This document shows, in pieces, positions 17,064 through 24,840 of a stretch of DNA of 64,000 bases (the stretch's first letter is position 1; each line of letters starts with the position of its first letter). The DNA is from CAZNPL01 sp964574815 (lineage in GTDB: Bacteria > Planctomycetota > Phycisphaerae > UBA1845). The stretch covers positions 7,693 to 71,692 of the forward strand of contig CAZNPL010000036.1 in NCBI GenBank assembly GCA_964574815.1. The letters are read 5' to 3'. A program made the position numbers and the translations under genes. The notes under the pieces are model-generated. The model had not been told where the DNA came from. It was given only the letters and a program-made list of their open reading frames with translations, and did not search any database.

Positions 17064-18498
17064 GGATAGCGCCGTTCTATCACCATCGGCCGGCTACGTG
17101 CTGCTCGGTCTCTTCGGCGTGATTTGGATCGCGCTGGGAATGTACTGGGGACGCCGGGCCCGCTCCCTCGAGGGATTCATGGTCGCCGGCCGCAACGTCG
17201 GCCTCGCCCTGGGAACGGCTACCGCCGTCGCGACGTGGATCACCTCCAACACGACGATGCTGGCGCCGCAATTCGCCCTCCAGCTCGGCGTATGGGGCAT
17301 GCTCGCCTATTCCACGGCCTCCTTCGGACTCTTCCTCTTCTCGCCGCTCGCCAAACGCATTCGCCAGGCCATGCCCCACGGCTACACCAGTGTCGAGTTT
17401 GTTCGCCTGCGCTACGGCCGGATCGCCTACGTCGTCTTCCTGATCATCTCGCTCTTCTACGGACTGACGTGGATGGTCAGCATGGGGATGGCCGGCGGCA
17501 TCCTTCTGGAAGCGCTGGCCGGCATACCCTACATCTTCGGAATGTCCGTCATCCTGTTCGTCTGCGTCGTGTACACGCTCTTCGGCGGACTCTTCGCCGT
17601 CATCGGGACCGATTTCATCCAGAGCCTCATCATCCTGTTCGGCGTCGTGGCCGTGGCCATTGCCATTCTGACCCGCGCCCCCCTGGGGGAGATCTACGAC
17701 AACCTGCAAACCAACCGACCTGCGTTGTTGAACGTCTTTTTCCCGGCCGCCATCATGGCCGTCTTCAATAACATGCTCTTCGGCATCGGCGAAATCTTTC
17801 ACAGCAACGTCTGGTGGAGCCGGGCATTTGCCATGCGCGAAGGCGTCGGCATGAAAGCGTACCTGCTGGCCGGGATCATCTGGCTGCCCATCCCGATCGT
17901 TGCCGGCTTCCTCGGACTGGCCGCCACGACCGTCGGCATCAACATCACCCGACCGGATGTCGTCGGCCCCCTCGTGGCCGCCAACATCCTCGGTTACGCC
18001 GGAAGCGTGCTCGTGTTCATCGTCGTCTTCTGTTCGCTCGCATCCAGCATCGACAGCCTCCTGGCGGCCACGTCCGATGTTGTCACCAAGGAAGTCGTTC
18101 AACCCCTGTTCATGCCCGACGCAAGCAATGCGCAGATTCGCCGCGTGGCCAGCATGGTGATCGTCGTGGTCGGGCTGCTCACGTGGGGTATATGTCTGCC
18201 GAAGGTGGGCACGCTGGCGACGGTCTTGTTCTTCGCCGGCCCGCTGGTCGGCAGCACGATCTGGCCGATCATTGCCGGACTCTTCTCGAAAAGGGCCAAC
18301 GGCGTTGGGGCTGTGCTGGCCATGACCCTCGGCAGCCTCATCGGCCTGGTCGCCTACGTAAAGATCGGCTGGTACTCGGCCACGCTGATCGGCACCGGCG
18401 TCTCCTTTCTGCTCGTCGCGGGCACGACGCTGGTACGGCCGCACGCGTTCGACTGGGGGGCGCTTGCTGCCCCGAAGGGAGCTTACCAACCGGCATGA
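17056..18498 (+). CDS. Sodium:solute symporter (SSS family, DUR3-like)
   Basis: The 480-residue protein has about 12-13 hydrophobic segments and SSS-family signatures: RRARSLEGFMVAGRNVG after the first helix, TAVATWITSNTTMLAPQ in the second, YGLTWMVSMGMAGG, and CSLASSIDSLLAATSDVV in the helix that supplies sodium-binding residues. The first half is closest, by eye, to the urea/DUR3 branch (SSS members with a 'GLALG...A.W..S...' second helix) rather than to proline or sugar carriers. It overlaps the FN3-like gene by 8 bases and the next small gene by 4 (ATGA). Sodium-driven uptake of a small polar solute, perhaps urea, a ureido compound or an osmolyte, is inferred from family and neighbours. 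Confidence 0.9.
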   Translation: MPEDSAVLSPSAGYVLLGLFGVIWIALGMYWGRRARSLEGFMVAGRNVGLALGTATAVATWITSNTTMLAPQFALQLGVWGMLAYSTASFGLFLFSPLAKRIRQAMPHGYTSVEFVRLRYGRIAYVVFLIISLFYGLTWMVSMGMAGGILLEALAGIPYIFGMSVILFVCVVYTLFGGLFAVIGTDFIQSLIILFGVVAVAIAILTRAPLGEIYDNLQTNRPALLNVFFPAAIMAVFNNMLFGIGEIFHSNVWWSRAFAMREGVGMKAYLLAGIIWLPIPIVAGFLGLAATTVGINITRPDVVGPLVAANILGYAGSVLVFIVVFCSLASSIDSLLAATSDVVTKEVVQPLFMPDASNAQIRRVASMVIVVVGLLTWGICLPKVGTLATVLFFAGPLVGSTIWPIIAGLFSKRANGVGAVLAMTLGSLIGLVAYVKIGWYSATLIGTGVSFLLVAGTTLVRPHAFDWGALAAPKGAYQPA

Positions 18499-18620
18499 TC
18501 CTCTTTCCGAAATGGTTCTTTACGATCCTGGTCTACGGCGGAATCACGCTGGCGATCGCCAGCGGCGTGCTGCTGCTGGTTCTTCTGGTCCGGGACGTGG
18601 GAGGCAGAAAACTATGGTAA
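18495..18620 (+). CDS. 41-residue single-helix membrane protein, possible symporter accessory subunit
   Basis: A 42-codon frame starts at the ATG that overlaps the symporter stop (ATGA at 18495-18498) and ends TAA at 18618-18620, overlapping the next gene's start by 7 bases. The product is a single transmembrane helix flanked by MILFPKW at the N-side and the basic end RDVGGRKLW. Double overlap with genes on both sides and a sensible membrane topology make it a genuine small gene rather than a chance frame. Short accessory proteins next to SSS transporters are known in other bacteria; this one is proposed to play that role by position only. Confidence 0.75.
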   Translation: MILFPKWFFTILVYGGITLAIASGVLLLVLLVRDVGGRKLW

Positions 18621-19711
18621 ACGGAACCACTCTCGAAATCGAAACTGCCAAAGCCGCTCCGGCGCGGGAGCAGACCAATTCAAAGGGGCTCGAGCTTGAC
18701 CCAAGACCGCTCCTGCAGAACGGAGGCGGCCGGGTGGACATGGCCCGTCTCGCAACACTCGAAGGCCAGTCCATCCTCCACCCCGCCCAGTTTGACCGGG
18801 AATTGGTCGTGGACCTGTGCCGAACCGCGGCACTGCTCGAGGCCATCGACGTCGAACCGATCAAGCCGCTGGACGGCAAGATCGCCATCACCGCATTCTT
18901 CGAAGCCAGCACACGCACGCGGCTTTCGTTCGAGAGCGCTGTGTTGCGCCTCGATGGTAAAGTGCTCAGCGTGCCCGACGGCCGCGTCACCGGGACGGCC
19001 AAAGGCGAATCGATCGCTGACATCGGTGAGATGTTCAACACCTACGGCGACGTGGTCATCATGCGTCACCCGGACACGGACAGCATCGACGAGATTCGAC
19101 GCAACCTCGACCTCCCGCTGATCAACGCGGGCAACGGTTCCGGACATCACCCGACGCAAGCCCTGCTGGACTGGTACGCTCTGCTGAAGTGGCGGCCCGC
19201 GCTGGCATCGGCCGATTGCACGCCCAACCGGCGCATTCACCTCGGCATTGTCGGCACGCCGGGCAGCATGCGCGCCGTGAAGAGCTTTCTGCGCCTCTCG
19301 CTCCTGTTTGCCGGCGCGGTCGAGAAGATCACCATCATCTCGGAGATGGCCGATCCAGTAGGACTCGATCTTGAATCCGCCATAGAAGGCTGCTCGGTCC
19401 CTGTCGAGATCACCAACGACGTTCAGGAGGTGCTGAGCGATCTGGATGTCATTTACATCAACTCCATCGCTTTCCTCGGTGACAGCTATCGCGAGCTGGA
19501 CAGCCGCTTCAAGCTCAAAGCCGACAGCAACCTAAAAGAAAACGCCGTGATCATGCACCCGCTCGCACGCCGCGACGAGCTCGATACCAGCCTGGACGCG
19601 ACGCCGCACAACATGTACTTCGCCCAGGCCGCCGGAGCCGTCTTCCTGCGTCAGGCACTCCTGATCGCCGTCCTTGGGCGACTCGACAAACTCGCGGCGC
19701 TTGCGCAATGA
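18614..19711 (+). CDS. Aspartate-carbamoyltransferase-like enzyme with altered substrate site
   Basis: The 365-residue protein belongs to the ATCase/OTCase superfamily. Carbamoyl-phosphate site residues are intact: FEASTRTR (about 96-103), KGES (130-133), MRHP (150-153) and HPTQALLD (179-186; ATCase has HPTQ, OTCase HPCQ). An arginine (about 220, SMRAVKSF) aligns with E. coli Arg167. However, the segment that in E. coli PyrB reads TRVQKER and binds the aspartate side-chain carboxylate (Arg229, Gln231) is replaced by NSIAFLGD (283-290), and HPLPR is HPLARR (315-320). A 40-residue N-terminal extension is present. It starts inside the 41-aa gene and is followed 57 bp later by the asparagine-synthetase-like gene. 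Carbamoylation of an amino acid other than aspartate is the likely reaction; routine pyrimidine synthesis (PyrB) is less likely. Confidence 0.85.
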   Translation: MVNGTTLEIETAKAAPAREQTNSKGLELDPRPLLQNGGGRVDMARLATLEGQSILHPAQFDRELVVDLCRTAALLEAIDVEPIKPLDGKIAITAFFEASTRTRLSFESAVLRLDGKVLSVPDGRVTGTAKGESIADIGEMFNTYGDVVIMRHPDTDSIDEIRRNLDLPLINAGNGSGHHPTQALLDWYALLKWRPALASADCTPNRRIHLGIVGTPGSMRAVKSFLRLSLLFAGAVEKITIISEMADPVGLDLESAIEGCSVPVEITNDVQEVLSDLDVIYINSIAFLGDSYRELDSRFKLKADSNLKENAVIMHPLARRDELDTSLDATPHNMYFAQAAGAVFLRQALLIAVLGRLDKLAALAQ

Positions 19712-19768
19712 GTCGAGCGGCCATCGACCGGAGAAACTGAACCGCAACTCGCTTTGTGAGAACTGACC

Positions 19769-21730
19769 ATGTGTGGAATTGTGGGCTTCTGGGAATTGAA
19801 GGAGAGCCGGGACAACATGAAGGCCATCCTCGACCGGATGCTCGATACCGTCGAGCATCGCGGACCGGATGGACGCGGTGCGCACGTCGATCATGCCGCC
19901 GGCCTCGCGATGGGCCACACACGGCTTTCGATCATCGACCTCGAGACAGGCGATCAGCCGCTCTACAGCGATGAACGCGATATCGTCCTTACCGCCAACG
20001 GCGAGTTTTACGACTACAAGCGGCTGCGCGCCGAGCTCGCGTGTGAAGGCGTCCGGTTCCGAACGAAAACCGACACGGAAATCGCCATCCCGTTCTACCG
20101 CCGGGACGCCCTCGACTTCGTGCACCGGCTGCGCGGCGAATTCGCCATCGCTCTGTTCGACGCCCGCCGCCAGCGACTCGTCCTGGTGCGCGACCGATTC
20201 GGCATCAAACCGCTGTATTACAGGCTCACCGACGACGCAATCTATTACGGATCCGAAGTCAAGGCCGTGCTCGCGCACCCACGCGTGCCGAGCGAATTGT
20301 GCCCGCAATCGGCCATCCACCAGATGATGCAGGTCATGGTGCCGGGCACAACCTCCTTCGTCGATGTCAAGGCCCTCAAACCGGGCCACATGCTCGTCGT
20401 CGAACGCAAGGGCGACAGGCTCGAAACAACGCAGAAGTGCTACTGGGACCTCGACTTCCCCCAGCGCGGCGACCACGACGCGGATCCGGACGCGGACTAC
20501 TACGTCAGACGCGTCCGCGAGCTCCTCATCGACTCGGTTGGCACGCGTCTCGAGGCCGACGTGCCCGTAGGCTGCTACCTCTCCGGCGGGATCGATAGTT
20601 GCTCCATCCTAGGTCTGGCCACCCCCTTGCAGCAATCCCCCGTGAAAGCCTTCACCATCAGCTTCGACCACGACGATTACGATGAGGCCGCCATCGCCAG
20701 CGAGATGGCCGCCCGCACACGCGCCGACCAGGAACTGCTGCAAGTAACCGCGGCCGAACTGTATGGGGAGTTCTTCTCGCGCGTGGCATGGCACACCGAA
20801 CGCACCTACTACAATACGCTCAGCGTCGCCAAGTGGCACATGAGCCGCCGCGTCCGCGAGTGCGGATTCAAAGTCGTCGTCACCGGAGAGGGCGCCGACG
20901 AACTGTTCGGCGGCTATCCCTTCTTCAAACGCGACATGTTCCTCCACGGCGACGGAGACGGCCGGGAGTACGCCCGACAGATGGAACAGGCCGATTCCGT
21001 CTTCCGCGGCGCCATCCTCGCGGAGCAGAAGCAGTCGCACCCGGCCTGGGAGGATCTGTGCGGCTTCACGCCCTCCTGGATCCAGCCGTGGATGCTGACG
21101 CTCGAGGCCTGCCGCCCGCTTTTCTCTCAGACCATCCGCGACCATCTGGCAACCTACGATCCGATCGCCGCCATTGCCGCCGAGATCGACCCCGCCATGG
21201 TGCGGGGCCGCCACCCCCTCGACATCGCCCAGTACACCTGGAGCAAGACCATGCTCGAAGGCCAGATCCTCACCTGGGGCGGCGATCGGGTGGACATGGC
21301 CAACTCCATGGAGTCGCGCCCGGCGTTCCTCGATCACAACGTCGCCGAATTCGCCGTGCGCATTCCGCCGACGCTTCGCATTCGCAACGGCGTCGAGAAG
21401 TGGGTGCTCCGCGAGGCGATGAAAGGTGTGCTCCCCGAGGTGCTCTACAAGCGACAGAAGTTTGCCTTCATGGCCCCGCCGAGCCAGACCGACCCCGCAA
21501 AGCGCGACGCCGTCAAGAAACTGACCGATCAGTGGCTCACCCGGGACCAGATAAATGAACTTGGCCTCTTCGACGCCGAACGCGTCGAAGATTTCCTTGA
21601 ATCCTCACAAGCCGCGCCGGATCCGGCAGCCGAGAAGCGCAAGGACATCATCCTGAACCACCTGCTGCAGATCCAAATCCTCCACGGCCTCTTCGTCGAG
21701 AAGGAAGAACTGGTAGACAGCAGCGCGTAA
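19769..21730 (+). CDS. Asparagine synthase-like glutamine-dependent amidotransferase
   Basis: The 653-residue protein has both halves of AsnB. The class II glutaminase domain has the nucleophile Cys2 (MCGIVGF), HRGPDG (30-35), RLSIIDL (52-58) and NGEFYDY (77-83, usually NGEIYN). The ATP-pyrophosphatase domain starts near 250 with the PP-loop LSGGIDS (271-277), GEGADELFGGY and a C-terminal region of about 300 residues. It can amidate a carboxylate using glutamine and ATP. Family members include true asparagine synthetase and amidotransferases acting on osmolytes or peptides (for example the one in the N-acetylglutaminylglutamine amide pathway). Its place beside the carbamoyltransferase-like gene and a MarR gene suggests a specialised substrate. 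It faces the convergent hydrolase pair 48 bp away. Confidence 0.9.
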   Translation: MCGIVGFWELKESRDNMKAILDRMLDTVEHRGPDGRGAHVDHAAGLAMGHTRLSIIDLETGDQPLYSDERDIVLTANGEFYDYKRLRAELACEGVRFRTKTDTEIAIPFYRRDALDFVHRLRGEFAIALFDARRQRLVLVRDRFGIKPLYYRLTDDAIYYGSEVKAVLAHPRVPSELCPQSAIHQMMQVMVPGTTSFVDVKALKPGHMLVVERKGDRLETTQKCYWDLDFPQRGDHDADPDADYYVRRVRELLIDSVGTRLEADVPVGCYLSGGIDSCSILGLATPLQQSPVKAFTISFDHDDYDEAAIASEMAARTRADQELLQVTAAELYGEFFSRVAWHTERTYYNTLSVAKWHMSRRVRECGFKVVVTGEGADELFGGYPFFKRDMFLHGDGDGREYARQMEQADSVFRGAILAEQKQSHPAWEDLCGFTPSWIQPWMLTLEACRPLFSQTIRDHLATYDPIAAIAAEIDPAMVRGRHPLDIAQYTWSKTMLEGQILTWGGDRVDMANSMESRPAFLDHNVAEFAVRIPPTLRIRNGVEKWVLREAMKGVLPEVLYKRQKFAFMAPPSQTDPAKRDAVKKLTDQWLTRDQINELGLFDAERVEDFLESSQAAPDPAAEKRKDIILNHLLQIQILHGLFVEKEELVDSSA

Positions 21731-21778
21731 CGAGTATGCAGACCGGTGTTCCGGTGCTATTGAGCAGCGGGAGCTTGT

Positions 21779-22525
21779 TCAACGAATGGGGTTGCGCTCC
21801 GTCAGTCGGGATCCGATCTCTTCCAGAATCGCAGCCGTCTCCGCCACGCGCACGTACCGATCCTTCAGTGACCCGATCGTGAACTCATGACGCTCAGGCG
21901 TCACCGTCGTGCATCCGTCGGACACCAGCGTCACGAAGTACCCCAGATCGCACGCGTCTCGAACCGTCGTTGAAATGCACTCATCCGTATAAACGCCCGT
22001 AACGTACAGCACGCGAATGTCGAGGTTGCTCAGCACATACTCGAGTTTCGTCGAGTTAAACGCCCCGCTGGTCGTTTTGTTGATGACGATCTCGTCCCCC
22101 TGAGGTGCGATGGGTTCGAGGAACTCGGCCTCTTTCGATCCCGGCGCCGCGTGCAGACCGAGGCGCTTGTGACCGGTGCTGCGATCGCGACCGTCCTGTG
22201 TCAAAGATTGTATCCGCACGTGAATGATCTCGAGCTCGTGCGCCCGAAAGCAATCCTGCAATCGCCGCACGTTCGGAACCACCACGCGCTCCAACTGATT
22301 GAAGTAGTACTCCTGGGCCTCGATCGGCACGCCGGCCCGTTCCGCGTCTTCGAAGACACCAAAGCCTCGCGCAGCATCGAGGTACTGCAAGTCGATGCAC
22401 AGCAGCGCCGCCCGCTCCATGTGATCGCGATGAAACCGGTCGGGCGACGCAACGATCGACTCGCGGTAGATATCGCGAAGCGGGTCTACGTTGACAAATC
22501 GTGGATCTAGTTCGTTCCGGTTCAT
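21779..22525 (-). CDS. Isochorismatase-family cysteine hydrolase (amidase-like)
   Basis: The 248-residue protein has the catalytic triad of the isochorismatase-like hydrolases: Asp45 in CIDLQ, Lys150 in INKTTSGAF and Cys183 in TDECISTTVRDA, with the non-prolyl cis peptide region just before the cysteine (TGVYTDECI). The N-terminal about 35 residues form an extension. Cysteine-containing members are usually amidases (N-carbamoylsarcosine amidase, ureidoacrylate/biuret hydrolases, nicotinamidase) rather than isochorismatases. The ATG at 22525 is chosen because the upstream frame is Arg/Glu-rich and not family-like. It lies 49 bp after the M20 hydrolase on the same strand and probably shares its transcript. 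Hydrolysis of an amide or ureido bond in a product of the neighbouring island is inferred. Confidence 0.88.
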   Translation of the reverse strand: MNRNELDPRFVNVDPLRDIYRESIVASPDRFHRDHMERAALLCIDLQYLDAARGFGVFEDAERAGVPIEAQEYYFNQLERVVVPNVRRLQDCFRAHELEIIHVRIQSLTQDGRDRSTGHKRLGLHAAPGSKEAEFLEPIAPQGDEIVINKTTSGAFNSTKLEYVLSNLDIRVLYVTGVYTDECISTTVRDACDLGYFVTLVSDGCTTVTPERHEFTIGSLKDRYVRVAETAAILEEIGSRLTERNPIR

Positions 22526-22574
22526 AGCTTTACGCGCTTCGGCCGCTCTTTGATCGGCGCTGCGTTCCTCTCCA

Positions 22575-23831
22575 TCATTCCGCTCCTGCCAGCCGCAACG
22601 CGGCCCGCAGCAGGACGTTGGCCCCCGCCTCAATATCCTCCCAGTGCGTCCACTCGGCCGGACTGTGGCTGCGGCCCCCGACGCTCGGAACGAAGATCAT
22701 CCCGACCGGGGCCAGCCGCGCCATCACCTGGGCGTCGTGTGCCGCACCGCTCGGCATGCGATGCGACTCGATACCAAGCTCCCGCGCCGCCTCATCGAAA
22801 ACCTCCACGATCTCCGAATCGCACGCTACCGGCGGCACCTCGCTCAGAATGTCGAATTCAAACATCAGCCCTCGACGACGCGCGATCGCCGACAGCGCGA
22901 TGCGAAACGCGTCGCCGAGCTCGGCCAACGTGCCCGCATGCACGTCGCGCACGTCCAGTGTAAACTCAGCGAGGCCCGGCACCGTGTTCGCCGTTCCCGG
23001 GTGCAGCGAAACCCGTCCGATCGTGGCCACGCTGCTCTCTCCACCATGCTCCTCGAGCACGCGGGGCACCTCCCCGGCGAACTCGGCCAAGCCTGCAAAA
23101 GCGTCACGCCGTATCGGCATCGGCGTCGTCCCGGCATGGTCGGCCTCGCCTTTGAGCCGCACCGACCATTTGAACAATCCGGTGATCGCCTCTACCACGC
23201 CGATCGACTTCCCGAGATTGTCGAGTACTGGCCCTTGCTCGATATGCAACTCCACGTACCCATAAACCGAATCCGGACTGCGCCGCGCCGCAAGCGCGTT
23301 GAGCGGATCCAGACCGCGCTCCTTCATGGCATCCGCCAGCCGCAATCCGGAAAGATCCACCGCCGACTGTAAGATGTCGGGGTTGATCGCGCCGGCCATC
23401 GCGAGCGATCCGAACAGGCCCCCGAAACGCCCCTCCTCATCGCTGAACGCAACCACTTCCAAGGGACGCTCCGTCTTGATCTCCTCTTCGCGAATTCGCC
23501 TAAGACACTCAAACCCGCACAATACACCCAGTGCCCCGTCGAGCCGCCCGCCCGCCGGAACCGTATCCAGGTGCGAACCGATCACCAAAGCAGGCACGCC
23601 CTCATGCGCCCCGAGCCTCCCCACGACGTTCCCCGCTCCGTCCATCTCGACCGCCAGGCCCGCATCCTCTATGGCCTTACGCAGAGTCGCCCGCGCCTCG
23701 AAGTCCGCGGCCGAGAACCCAGGCCGATAGATGCCTCCGTCCTCACCCTGGCCGATCTCGGCGAATCGCTCGATCTCCGCGCGCAGCCGCGCCATGTCAA
23801 CACTGAGCGCCTGATGCAGTCGTTCCGTCAT
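22575..23831 (-). CDS. M20-family Zn-dependent hydrolase (N-carbamoyl-amino acid / allantoate amidohydrolase type)
   Basis: The 418-residue protein shows the metal-site motifs of the M20 allantoate/N-carbamoyl hydrolase branch: GSHLDTVPAGGRLDG (85-99, His and bridging Asp), FSDEEGRFGG (129-138, Glu pair), ELHIEQGP (194-201) and SGAAHDAQVMA towards the end. The HIEQGP signature marks it as the amidohydrolase (hydantoinase/carbamoylase) type rather than a peptidase. The expected reaction is release of carbamate/ammonia from an N-carbamoyl amino acid. The ATG at 23831 is chosen since upstream sequence is unlike the family. It is the first of two - strand hydrolase genes facing the asparagine-synthetase-like gene. 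Confidence 0.9.
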   Translation of the reverse strand: MTERLHQALSVDMARLRAEIERFAEIGQGEDGGIYRPGFSAADFEARATLRKAIEDAGLAVEMDGAGNVVGRLGAHEGVPALVIGSHLDTVPAGGRLDGALGVLCGFECLRRIREEEIKTERPLEVVAFSDEEGRFGGLFGSLAMAGAINPDILQSAVDLSGLRLADAMKERGLDPLNALAARRSPDSVYGYVELHIEQGPVLDNLGKSIGVVEAITGLFKWSVRLKGEADHAGTTPMPIRRDAFAGLAEFAGEVPRVLEEHGGESSVATIGRVSLHPGTANTVPGLAEFTLDVRDVHAGTLAELGDAFRIALSAIARRRGLMFEFDILSEVPPVACDSEIVEVFDEAARELGIESHRMPSGAAHDAQVMARLAPVGMIFVPSVGGRSHSPAEWTHWEDIEAGANVLLRAALRLAGAE

Positions 23832-24198
23832 ATGCCTACCCGGCCGGCCACAAATTGCCCTTGAGAATATGCTCACCCTGGAGCCGCAGGCTCCCGCAAA
23901 AGAAACTCCGCCCTACAGCACCCGATAACGCCTCTCCACGCACGAGTTTATCCCACGAAGTGCAACCAGGGCAACCGGCAAACCGGAGTGCCCTGCTACC
24001 TTCGACCTCCACTCACCCTGGACTTTCCGTCTCCGACTTCCCGAGGCCGAGCGCGGCGGCCCCACGGTGTTAGTACGAGGAAAGTGTCGCACGAGCGTGA
24101 GAAATTGAAACCATGTTGCCGCCCCCATCGAACAGAATGACTGACGAGGTCGAGTAAAACGCGATTTTGACAAAGCAGCGTGCGAAGGGAGCAAAACA
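23832..24198. other. Divergent intergenic region
   Basis: 367 bp between the divergent M20 hydrolase and the small wHTH-like gene. No clear promoter pair, RNA gene or repeat was seen apart from GC-rich sequence; the AAGGGAGC before 24199 is the ribosome-binding site of the next gene. Confidence 0.35.
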
Positions 24199-24507
24199 AT
24201 GAGTATCACGCTCGACACATTAAGGCAGCACCAACTGGTGATTCTTCGCCGCCTCAGAAAAGGCCCGCTCACCGAGTTTGAGCTCGCCGGCGAGGTGGCC
24301 GCGAGTTCCGGGTATACCGACGAACAGGCTGCAGACAGCATGGCCGACTGGCTGAAAGATCTTCAACAGGAGGGACTCGTCTGGGCGGGTACGCTCGCCA
24401 ACGAGCGCGGTCAGCAGATCATGGCGGCCGCGCTGACCAGCCGCGGCCGGGAGGTCGTCAGGGGCGGGAGGGGCTTGGTTACGGACGGCAGCACTGCCGC
24501 GATCTAG
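24199..24507 (+). CDS. Small winged-helix-like protein of unknown function
   Basis: The 102-residue product starts at an ATG with an AAGGGAGC site eight bases upstream. It is mostly helical (ITLDTLRQHQLVILRRLRKG, TEFELAGEVA) and ends with a short beta-like segment and TSRGREVVRGG. The pattern LRKGPLTEFELAGEVAASS, then a helix DEQAADSMADWLKDLQQEGLV, looks like a winged helix of the kind found in small regulators. I cannot name a family. It stands alone on the + strand. Confidence 0.55.
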   Translation: MSITLDTLRQHQLVILRRLRKGPLTEFELAGEVAASSGYTDEQAADSMADWLKDLQQEGLVWAGTLANERGQQIMAAALTSRGREVVRGGRGLVTDGSTAAI

Positions 24508-24603
24508 GGCGATGAGGAGCCTGCGAATCGACCGAAGCGGGGCCTCTTCCGCGATCAATCGATTAATTGACGTCATGCCCTTTTCGAAAGACGAGAACCA
24601 GCT

Positions 24604-24783
24604 ATGGGTAAACAGAGGGCCAAACAATTGCTGCTCGACCTGAGCCTCAACGTTGGACGCCTCAGCAAACTCGTTGAGATTGGAAAGTGTAGGCCTGACC
24701 GCCCGGAAACTAAGCTAAGGAAGTCGAGCTCAGTGTCCAAGGAAACTCGGGCGCGAATGTCGGCTGAGAAACGTCTTCTCTAA
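24604..24783 (+). CDS. Possible small basic protein, uncertain
   Basis: A 59-codon frame starts ATGGGTAAACAGAGG and ends TAA at 24781. The product is basic (many K and R) with a helical start (KQRAKQLLLDLSLNV). No ribosome-binding site or homology was recognised. It may be a chance frame. Confidence 0.25.
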   Translation: MGKQRAKQLLLDLSLNVGRLSKLVEIGKCRPDRPETKLRKSSSVSKETRARMSAEKRLL

Positions 24784-24840
24784 AGTCGGCAACGCTCGCA
24801 CGGAGACATGCGAGCGCCAATGCGTTCGGTCGTCGCGCAG

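Noticed and set aside
17080..18489. 469-codon open frame on the - strand opposite the symporter
   Set aside because: It is extremely rich in D, E, G, H and R with no family features. The opposite strand encodes a clear membrane transporter, so this is a GC-driven shadow.
18614..19711. Annotation as ordinary pyrimidine-pathway PyrB
   Set aside because: The aspartate side-chain loop is not conserved and neighbours are not pyrimidine genes. A true pyrB role is not excluded but is less likely.
14999..21730. Direct assignment to the N-acetylglutaminylglutamine amide pathway
   Set aside because: The ligase/acetyltransferase of that pathway is missing. Only the MarR-amidotransferase pairing is similar.
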